Below are positions 53,101 to 57,000 of a stretch of DNA of 57,000 nt, piece after piece. The DNA lies in NCBI GenBank assembly GCA_030141605.1, contig JAQGDQ010000017.1, positions 64,001 through 121,000 on the forward strand, read 5' to 3'. The position numbers and the translations under genes were made by a program. How positions within the stretch are numbered: position 1 is the stretch's first letter; each line of letters begins with the position of its first letter. The stretch is from Tubiluchus corallicola. Its lineage: Eukaryota > Priapulida > Priapulimorpha > Priapulimorphida > Tubiluchidae. The notes below the pieces were generated by a model. That model ran no database searches and was not told where the DNA came from. It worked only from the letters and a program-made list of their open reading frames with translations.

Positions 53101-56100
53101 GGCTGAGAAAGTGGCACTGTTGAACAAGTTCTACGATTTGAAGAAGGAGAACCCTGGGGTCAGCTTGCGGGCTGCGGCAGAAACCCTTGAAACGAAAAAG
53201 AGCGCTCTGCACTTGATGATCAAGAACGAAGCCGAACTTCGTCATGAAGCTGCTGAGGACGGTGTGCAAATCAAGCGACATCGGTGTGGAAAGGATGAAG
53301 ACATCGAGGACGCTCTGCTGCGGTTCTACAACTGGGCCCACCAGCGAAACATCCCTCTTAGTGGTCCATTGTTGATGGAAAAGGCCAAGGCAATCGCTGA
53401 AGGAGCGGGTGTTGCGTTCAATCCAACCGATGGGTGGTTTTCGAGGTGGAAAAAGAGAAACGGTTTGACTTTCATCACATTGCGAGGAGAAGCAGCCGAG
53501 GCCGAGACATCAAGTGCCGACGATTTCTTGAAGAAGGAATGGCCGACTTTGTTGGGTCAGTTTGACAGGAAGGACATTTTCAACACCGACGAAACGGGGA
53601 TCTACTTCCGCGCTCTTCCTGGTTCGACGTACGTCAAACAGCGCAACAAGAAGACGGCAAAGGGCTTCAAAACTGCCAAGGACCGGATCACTGCACTTGT
53701 CACGTGCAGCCTCGAAGGAGAGCGGCTTCCCCTCCTGATTATCGGCAAATCCAAATCGCCACGGTGCTTCAAAGGCCGTGAACTGCCGAATGACTGCATT
53801 TACAAGTTCAGCCACAATGCATGGATGACGGCAGCGATCTGGGAGAGTTTTCTGCGCGAACTCGACCTCCAGATGGGGCGGCAGCAGCGAAACATCTTGC
53901 TTTTGGCAGACAATTGCAGCGCCCATGCACAGGTTCAGGGACTGAAGAATGTGACGATTCGCTTCCTGCCACCAAACACGACTTCGGTTCTGCAACCATG
54001 TGACCAAGGGATCATCAGGGTGCTGAAGGCTCTCTTCCGGACAGCGATTCGCCGCAAAATCTTGCAGATCATGGAGGATCTCGAAGATGAAAATTCTTCT
54101 GCACACGAAGTCGTGAAGAAGTTGAACGTGTTGCAAGCCATGGAAATGCTCTCTGTCGCGTGGAAGACGGTCAAGCCGGAGACCATTGTGAACTGCTGGA
54201 GGAAGGGAGGCTTTGGAAATGTCGACGAGGAGGTCGACGAAGTTGCAACTGCAATTCCCGTCCCAGATGAGGTCCCTGAAAGCGACGCCGAGGACTTCAT
54301 TGCTTGGGTGGCAGTCGACGACGACGCAGAAATTGCTGAAGAGAGGACGAGTGAAGAGATGACGCATGACCTGGTGCAACACGTTGCTGCGGCAAAAACC
54401 GAAGTTGAAGATTCCGAAGAAGACGACGATGAGGAAGAAGCGGAGCCTGTTGTCTCGTCGAAAGAAATGAGGGCCGCCCTTGAGGTGCTGGAGCGAGGCC
54501 ACAGGCAGAACGGTCTCAACATTGAGAGCTTCGAAACTGTGATAACTTCCTTCCGTTCAAGGTTGAGAGAAAAGTTTCCTGCCAAACAAACTCGTCTGAC
54601 TTCTTTTTTTCAATAAAACAGGAGACGAGATGATACAGACTGTTTTTTGCCTTTTTTAATGAAGGGGAAGGGTCACTTCGCTTAATATGGACAGCCGCTT
54701 AATATGGACATACACTGCTGGCCCGAGGTGTCCATAATAAGCGGCGGCCACTGTATTGCCTTGTTAAAGTTAACAGTGAAACTCAGAGACAAGTAGAAAC
54801 AGCATGTTGCATCACTCGTGAATGCATTTTTTCTTAACTTATACTTCAGAGAATCTTAGTACCTTTCGTACACAATGCTTTTGTGTGGATATTTTGTGAA
54901 GTCTGACTAATGTAACTGTGGTTACCACCATGAAGAAAGGAGCTTAAATTGAAGTGTGGTGCAAAACTTTTGAACTCTTTTTCTTTCTTTAATTGTCCAA
55001 GACTATCACTCTTTATCATAAATTCAGCACCACCATTGCTGTCCACTGCCATACTGTCTAACCACACAATTCCTGTCTTCAAAGTCGCTCAACAAGAGCC
55101 AATTCAATTTTTCGTTCAAATTTTTTTACAAAACTCTGTGGCATGAACAGCAATCAATAACTTTGTCTCCCACTAGTTTATGCTGATGTCCTAAATTATG
55201 TGCTTATTACTGTTTGTTCATCTTCAGTGGTTTATGGCCTAAACAGTATCTGTAATTCTGTGTTGCATTAATACAAAAAATATATTCTAACCAGTTGTGA
55301 AATATGGTGACGTTTTCTTTAGATCAGCCGCATGTATTAGTAGTCCCTAACAAAGATCCCTTGAAGCTAGAGCAGGGAACACAAACGTCAATCAGATGCG
55401 AAGTTGATGCAAATCCTGCCGTTACGTATGTCAGGTGGTTCAAAGATGGCGTTGAGCTATCTTCAAAAGCATATGTAAGTAGGACAAAACATTTTGTCAT
55501 AACACTAATTTAATTAAGTTAAAACTTTATTATTGCAACTGAGAGTTAAATAATTGGCAGGTAATCATGAAAATGATTATTTCAGATAAAAATTTATTTG
55601 AAAAGATATTGTAGTGAACGGCAGTGTCCCATTGGTTTATTAATGAAAGTGCCTGCTATTTAAGACTTGAACAATGATCATACAAGACCAGCTAGTTCCT
55701 GGTCATGATGTGGATGGATTCAGTTTACTTCATCACTTGTAATAATTATTGTAAAATTACTTTTCTAGACCAGTTTTGGGAAAAATCTGTAGGATCAGAT
55801 ATTTTTGTTTACTTTTTAAGCAATGCACATTGCCACAAGAAGCTGCTACTTGTTTTGCCATCCATAAAGGAATTCAGTTTTACAATGTTGAGTAGAGATT
55901 CATAAGTTATTTAAGGTTTTTCATTAGATCAATAAGTTTTTTACGTTGCAGGAGTTTGTCTTTAATCCAGTTACTGAAGATCACACTGGTGTATATAGGT
56001 GTGAGGCAAGGAACAATCTTGGACAAGGACGAGATGAAATCACCATAGTAACTTTGCGTATGTACTTGTTTTAGATTACTTTTTACATTATAAACAATCA

Positions 56101-56821
56101 TCAAATAAAAATCTTTGCAAACTGATGGCTTATTACACATCCGGTAAGCATTACATACATACATAACAATAAAAAGTATGCATATAGCAGTAAAGCACTA
56201 AGGAACAGCTGAGTGACATCTGTGAGCGATTGAATTTAAGCAAGGAAAGCTTGGTCAGTAGGCAGATAAGTGATCACTTGGAAAACTTCTCCTGGAGGTT
56301 TCATCTGTCATACTGCCCTTGACTGTTTGCTTTGAGGAAGATGTATACAAATCTGTATGTCTCATTTGCCATTGCAGTTCAGTATTTCATTGTAGAAGAT
56401 TATATTCATAGTGAGTTGGGTCCACTAGCCCATTTGGCAAGTTAATGCTTACTCTTAGAAACACATATTACAAGAACGCAATGAGACTGCATTAAATTAA
56501 GTGTGTAACGTCGTATTGGTTTTAATGTATTGTGGTCCTTTTTAGATGCCCCAAGATTAACGACTCCGCCAAAACTTGAATCTAATGAATTTGGTGATAT
56601 CAGTGTTACATGCGACATAGATGCTAACCCTCTTCCAACTGTCGCCGGGTGGTGGAAGGGACAGCGGCAGATATCAGGCAGTGCCACACTTAGATTAAAT
56701 CGAGTCACCCGTCAGGATGGGGGTAACTACACATGCAAGGTTACGAATGTGCTTGACTTGTCGCTAGAAGATCAGCCGCAAACAAGAACTCAGGAGTCCG
56801 TCACATTTGTTCAGATAAACT
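20565..56821 (+). CDS. multi-Ig-domain cell-adhesion receptor (nephrin/echinoid-like), exons 1-8, gene continues beyond window
   Basis: Eight exons with GT-AG borders join in one frame: 20565-20622, 49608-49719, 50602-50810, 51578-51695, 52322-52506, 55323-55474, 55952-56057 and 56546-56821 (1,216 nt, 405 codons plus one base). The product starts with a signal peptide (about residues 1-22) and has four Ig domains, each with the paired cysteines and core tryptophan: Ig1 C44/W60/C107, Ig2 C153/W166/C206, Ig3 C253/W266/C295, Ig4 C336/W349/C377. Tyr-x-x-Cys motifs precede most second cysteines. N-glycosylation sequons include N39, N97, N104 and N374. The C-terminal part (further Ig or fibronectin III domains, membrane anchor) must lie beyond 57,000. 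The Ig order and linkers (for example YQP before Ig3) resemble nephrin, kirrel and echinoid-type homophilic adhesion proteins. That subfamily call is inference. A hemicentin-like or other IgSF protein is possible. Confidence 0.85.
26642..26710 (+). repeat. tRNA-derived (SINE-like) fragment
   Basis: It has a perfect internal B-box GGTTCGAATCC at 26690-26700 and an A-box-like tagctcagatagg at 26648-26660, spaced as in a tRNA. The D stem is partly retained, but the anticodon and T stems do not pair properly, so it is not a working tRNA gene. The likely source is a SINE head or a tRNA pseudogene. Confidence 0.5.
27524..27633. repeat. pentanucleotide CATAC/TACTA microsatellite
   Basis: Units of tgcta, tacta and taccatacca-type pentamers run for about 110 bp, with a purer ccata core at 27565-27610. 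The plus-strand open frame here is an artefact of the repeat. Confidence 0.85.
29917..30275 (+). repeat. left array of 17-bp GGTAC units
   Basis: Diverged tandem copies are centred on ggtac(t/a), separated by gaaa-rich spacers. Within it, a 56-bp segment at 30015-30070 is repeated immediately at 30071-30126 with one difference (c/t), showing recent expansion. Confidence 0.9.
30337..30545 (+). repeat. T/TG-rich low complexity and triplet tract between the arrays
   Basis: TTTG and TTG units, then ACT/GCT/CAT triplets. Open frames here on both strands, up to 155 codons, are homopolymer-like artefacts. Confidence 0.8.
30876..31066 (-). repeat. right array, inverted copies of the 17-bp unit
   Basis: Repeated gtacc/agtac with aaactttcc spacers, the reverse complement of the left array. 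It is shorter and more diverged. Confidence 0.88.
31263..31299. other. perfect short hairpin
   Basis: AGATGCTGAAC at 31269-31279 and its exact reverse complement at 31283-31293 are separated by three bases. Four more pairs (GTTA/TAAC) lie outside a small internal bulge. It is too short for a miRNA precursor and its role is unknown. Confidence 0.7.
32228..32300 (-). repeat. tRNA-derived (SINE-like) fragment
   Basis: On the minus strand, a perfect 5-bp anticodon stem with a 7-base loop (GGTGC/GCACC, 32256-32272, loop TTACTGT) is followed by a B-box-like GGTTCAACTC (32246-32237). The T and acceptor stems are not intact. It is a tRNA pseudogene or SINE head. Confidence 0.45.
33318..33372. repeat. 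TA dinucleotide array joined to GA array
   Basis: About 16 TA units run directly into about 12 GA units. Confidence 0.97.
33833..34218. mobile_element. hAT-like non-autonomous element (MITE), decayed
   Basis: The right end, read inward, begins TAGGGATGAGCATTTTC and the left end begins TAGGATTAGCA. Both continue into TCGAATTCGA-rich sequence (left 33860-33880; right 34160-34200), so the ends are inverted repeats with one insertion on the left. TAGGGATG-type termini are common in hAT elements. The flanking octamers CTAATTAA and TTTAGTAA agree at only 5 of 8 positions, so the target duplication is uncertain. No coding capacity. Confidence 0.45.
37501..37541 (+). repeat. tRNA B-box fragment
   Basis: Contains GGTTCGATACC at 37522-37532, a full B-box match, preceded by ggcgct as in the fragment at 26.6 kb. 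No proper cloverleaf can be drawn. Confidence 0.3.
38098..38188. repeat. AAT trinucleotide microsatellite
   Basis: About 30 aat units with two aac interruptions near 38113-38121. The poly-Tyr open frame on the minus strand is an artefact. Confidence 0.97.
40977..40997 (+). other. G-rich tract, possible G-quadruplex
   Basis: Four closely spaced G blocks (4, 4, 2+2 and 5 Gs) are separated by single T residues. A two-tetrad fold is possible. A separate run of ten G residues is at 39797-39806. Confidence 0.4.
42231..42300 (+). repeat. tRNA-derived (SINE-like) fragment
   Basis: The order is A-box-like gctggggaacagcggct, an imperfect anticodon arm, then a B-box-like CGTTCAAATCC (42278-42288). The T stem retains four of five pairs. 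It resembles the heads of tRNA-derived SINEs. Not a working tRNA. Confidence 0.45.
46947..47230. repeat. palindromic, MITE-like GC-rich block
   Basis: TGTCTGTGCGGAC (46948-46960) is the exact reverse complement of GTCCGCACAGACA (46997-47009), giving a 13-bp stem. Further tgtcagaaaattt/cagattttctggaca-like segments follow to about 47140. The GC-rich, G(T)GGAAACGCGGCC-containing sequence recalls ends of PIF/Harbinger-type MITEs. That assignment is inference. Confidence 0.35.
47585..47640 (+). repeat. weak tRNA-like fragment
   Basis: An anticodon-arm-like hairpin CTGC-CTAGAAA-GCAG (47599-47613) is followed by agaaggtc, the order seen in tRNA-derived SINEs. The B-box is destroyed. Confidence 0.2.
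48357..48706 (-). mobile_element. LINE reverse-transcriptase C-terminal remnant
   Basis: Minus-strand translation gives LFLYNSEL followed by a stop where a Trp is expected. It then gives SEIEALQRRNYRNILGTT, QDLYNKINAW, and RRLRW. After a one-base shift it gives HVTRLPHDIKISLQRR and a lysine/arginine-rich tail to about 48357. The order SELWT...RR..R.ILG...N..LY..I...RLRW.GH..RLP is characteristic of the distal part of non-LTR retrotransposon RT proteins. One stop and one frameshift show that it is dead. It differs from the LINE at 4.6-5.9 kb. Confidence 0.72.
49608..49719 (+). CDS. exon 2: first half of Ig domain 1
   Basis: Residues 20-56 plus two bases. It contains GGNVTLTCQF with the first Ig1 cysteine (C44) and a sequon at N39. 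The acceptor is ttttcag and the donor ag|gttagt is somewhat weak. The frame is also open upstream to ATGs at 49550 and 49574 (see findings). Confidence 0.85.
49720..50601 (+). other. intron 2
   Basis: 882 nt between the two halves of Ig1, phase 2, with a strong pyrimidine tract before the acceptor (tttcttttttgcag). No other feature was recognised. Confidence 0.75.
50602..50810 (+). CDS. exon 3: second half of Ig domain 1
   Basis: Residues 57-126 plus one base. It starts at the AGG arginine codon completed across the junction, with LYWYAH (W60), then YDLTILSANYTRDDQNFSC (C107). Sequons at N97 and N104 lie close to the second cysteine. The donor is a|gtaagt. Confidence 0.9.
50811..51577 (+). 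other. intron 3, contains a MITE
   Basis: 767 nt, phase 1. The MITE at 50875-51272 makes up about half of it. Confidence 0.8.
50867..51280. mobile_element. non-autonomous DNA transposon (MITE) with 8-bp target duplication
   Basis: A 398-bp element (50875-51272) is flanked on both sides by an exact AAATTTAA (50867-50874 and 51273-51280). Its ends are imperfect inverted repeats: left GGGGCCacccACATAtTTATAACGAT, right read inward AGAGCC....ACATAaTTATAACGAT, with about 20 of 27 positions matching. A subterminal pair, ggcgtgataac/ggcgttatcac, is also inverted. An 8-bp duplication fits hAT-type insertion. No coding capacity. AAATTTAA is partly self-complementary, so it could be part of the inverted repeat rather than a duplication. 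Confidence 0.6.
51578..51695 (+). CDS. exon 4: first half of Ig domain 2
   Basis: Residues 127-165 plus two bases. Proline-rich TPPGIPVV linker, then DPVTLRCETRGGSPPPAVIW. It contains C153 and ends inside the tryptophan codon for W166. The acceptor is cttcttgcag and the donor is g|gtacgt, phase 2. Confidence 0.9.
51696..52321 (+). other. intron 4
   Basis: 626 nt, phase 2, AT-rich. No feature recognised. Confidence 0.75.
52322..52506 (+). CDS. exon 5: second half of Ig domain 2
   Basis: Completes W166 and carries residues to R227 plus one base. Contains KVITIQASRQDHQKDYTCEV with C206. The donor is t|gtaagt, phase 1. Reading through this donor reaches TGA at 52533-52535 after nine further codons. 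Confidence 0.9.
52745..52770 (+). repeat. left terminal inverted repeat of the pogo/Tigger element
   Basis: 26 bp, the exact reverse complement of 54728-54753. The match stops at the next base. Confidence 0.98.
52758..52874 (+). repeat. left subterminal array of 12-bp motifs
   Basis: Five direct copies of TTAWTRTGGACA start at 52758, 52773, 52790, 52843 and 52863. They are probable transposase-binding sites. Confidence 0.85.
53075..54616 (+). CDS. pogo/Tigger-family transposase, intact (513 aa)
   Basis: Cut-and-paste transposase acting on the element ends in the nucleus. Order of parts: an N-terminal psq/CENP-B-like helix-turn-helix (residues about 1-55, GKRKDRSAAEKVALLNKF...), a CENP-B-type second HTH (about 70-135, ending GWFSRWKKRNG), a DDE catalytic domain with D172 (TDETG), D279 (LADNCSAH) and D310 (QPCDQG), a DD30D spacing typical of pogo, a very acidic segment (about 384-455), and a C-terminal QTRLTSFF (505-512). 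The ATG at 53075 is the first ATG in the frame; the 20 codons before it come from a CTT/TTC tract and have no ATG. The frame has no internal stops. The TAA at 54614-54616 overlaps an AATAAA signal (54612-54617). It resembles the TIGD/jerky/CENP-B kin, but the flanking inverted repeats show that it is a transposon gene and not a domesticated one. Confidence 0.96.
   Translation: MGKRKDRSAAEKVALLNKFYDLKKENPGVSLRAAAETLETKKSALHLMIKNEAELRHEAAEDGVQIKRHRCGKDEDIEDALLRFYNWAHQRNIPLSGPLLMEKAKAIAEGAGVAFNPTDGWFSRWKKRNGLTFITLRGEAAEAETSSADDFLKKEWPTLLGQFDRKDIFNTDETGIYFRALPGSTYVKQRNKKTAKGFKTAKDRITALVTCSLEGERLPLLIIGKSKSPRCFKGRELPNDCIYKFSHNAWMTAAIWESFLRELDLQMGRQQRNILLLADNCSAHAQVQGLKNVTIRFLPPNTTSVLQPCDQGIIRVLKALFRTAIRRKILQIMEDLEDENSSAHEVVKKLNVLQAMEMLSVAWKTVKPETIVNCWRKGGFGNVDEEVDEVATAIPVPDEVPESDAEDFIAWVAVDDDAEIAEERTSEEMTHDLVQHVAAAKTEVEDSEEDDDEEEAEPVVSSKEMRAALEVLERGHRQNGLNIESFETVITSFRSRLREKFPAKQTRLTSFFQ
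54612..54617 (+). terminator. poly(A) signal overlapping the transposase stop codon
   Basis: AATAAA shares bases with the TAA stop, leaving almost no 3' UTR before the signal. A T-rich, TG-containing stretch at 54640-54660 would serve as the downstream element. Confidence 0.6.
54682..54753 (+). repeat. right subterminal motifs and terminal inverted repeat
   Basis: Two direct TTAATATGGACA copies (54682-54693 and 54699-54710) lie in the same orientation as the left array. They are followed by the inverted copy inside the right TIR (54728-54753). The right end has fewer copies than the left. Confidence 0.88.
55323..55474 (+). CDS. exon 6: first half of Ig domain 3
   Basis: Residues 228-278. 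YQPHVLVVP linker, LEQGTQTSIRCEVDANP with C253, VRWFKDG with W266. The acceptor is ttttctttag and the donor is t|gtaagt. The exon ends in phase 0, the only phase-0 junction seen. Confidence 0.9.
55475..55951 (+). other. intron 6
   Basis: 477 nt, phase 0. No feature recognised. Confidence 0.75.
55952..56057 (+). CDS. exon 7: second half of Ig domain 3
   Basis: Residues 279-313 plus one base. NPVTEDHTGVYRCEARNNLG with C295 is a textbook Ig F-strand (D.G.Y.C). The acceptor is ttacgttgcag and the donor is c|gtatgt, phase 1. Confidence 0.93.
56058..56545 (+). other. intron 7
   Basis: 488 nt, phase 1. No feature recognised. Confidence 0.75.
56546..56821 (+). CDS. exon 8: complete Ig domain 4
   Basis: Residues 314-405 plus one base, one whole I-set-like domain on a single symmetric 1-1 exon. 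FGDISVTCDIDANPLPTVAG with C336, W349/W350, and TRQDGGNYTCKVTN with C377 and a sequon at N374. The F-G region is longer than in the other domains (LDLSLEDQPQTRTQ). The donor is t|gtaagt, so the gene continues downstream. Confidence 0.93.
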
Positions 56822-57000
56822 GTAAGTAACGTGTTTTCTGCTTGAATTATTTGACATTTTAGGCAAAGCCTTCTTCGCTTCTGATTAATTGTGTTTTAGC
56901 AGAGTTAAACAAACTTGTTCTGGGTTATTAATGGTACATGGAAACAATGATTTATATATAACGTTTATATATAACTATATTTATAACTATTCATGATATT
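56822..57000 (+). other. start of intron 8
   Basis: AT-rich intron sequence to the window end, with two copies of tttatatataac near 56951-56975. Confidence 0.7.

Larger units (their letters stand above)
52745..54753 (+). mobile_element. complete pogo/Tigger-type DNA transposon
   Basis: A 2,009-bp element with perfect 26-bp terminal inverted repeats (start CAGTGGCCGCCGCTTATT), flanked by TA on both sides (52743-52744 and 54754-54755), as expected for Tc1/mariner-pogo insertion. It has one uninterrupted transposase gene in the same orientation as the host gene. It is much GC-richer than the surrounding intron. Intact ends, clean TA duplication and no coding damage point to a recent insertion. 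An autonomous, possibly active copy is inferred. Confidence 0.96.
52507..55322 (+). other. intron 5, enlarged by a pogo/Tigger insertion
   Basis: 2,816 nt. Without the 2,009-bp transposon and one TA copy it would be about 805 nt, the same size as its neighbours. Outside the element no feature was recognised. Confidence 0.8.

Noticed and set aside
53510-54502. 330-codon open frame on the minus strand, plus a 216-codon one
   Set aside because: Both lie antisense to the intact transposase and follow its codon periodicity. They are shadows with no domain of their own.
56442-56708. 88-codon minus-strand frame
   Set aside because: It is antisense to the Ig4 exon, which has clear splice borders and Ig motifs.

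Overview
The window is animal nuclear DNA, most likely from an invertebrate. It is AT-rich, with GT-AG introns, long gene-free stretches, many microsatellites, decayed non-LTR retrotransposons, tRNA-derived fragments and DNA transposons. There are no operons, rRNA genes or CRISPR arrays. The species cannot be fixed from the sequence. The main gene resembles the nephrin/kirrel/echinoid type of cell-adhesion protein, and a TCAGT-type initiator candidate upstream of it would fit an arthropod, but that is weak evidence.

Layout. 1-20 kb: no complete gene was recognised. This part holds a 5'-truncated LINE on the minus strand (4567-5940) with the RT active-site signature and a 3' tail, a frameshifted coiled-coil terminal-exon-like piece (about 7891-8335), a composite repeat of about 285 bp (12.07-12.54 kb), and several microsatellites, the largest an AACT array of about 250 bp (18.5 kb). 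20.0-20.6 kb: a CpG-richer promoter-like region with a full NRF-1-type palindrome, an E-box palindrome and an initiator-like TCAGTG. It is followed by a first coding exon with an in-frame upstream stop and a good start context.

20.565-56.82 kb: eight exons of one plus-strand gene join in perfect phase to a signal peptide and four immunoglobulin domains (405 codons plus one base). The gene continues beyond the window. Intron 1 is about 29 kb and is a repeat store: an inverted pair of about 17-bp tandem arrays resembling a foldback element (29.92-31.07 kb), a hAT-like MITE (33.8-34.2 kb), tRNA-like fragments, a second LINE remnant (48.36-48.71 kb) and palindromic hairpins. The later introns are short (0.5-0.9 kb) except intron 5, which was enlarged by a complete 2,009-bp pogo/Tigger transposon (52745-54753).

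The pogo-type element is the only fully intact mobile element. It has perfect 26-bp terminal inverted repeats, a TA target duplication, arrays of 12-bp subterminal motifs, and an uninterrupted 513-residue transposase with CENP-B-type DNA-binding domains, a DD30D catalytic triad and a C-terminal PCNA-binding (PIP) motif. Intron 3 carries a MITE flanked by an exact 8-bp duplication. The two most unusual structures are the inverted tandem-repeat arrays in intron 1 and the intact, host-sense transposon with its own poly(A) signals in intron 5.
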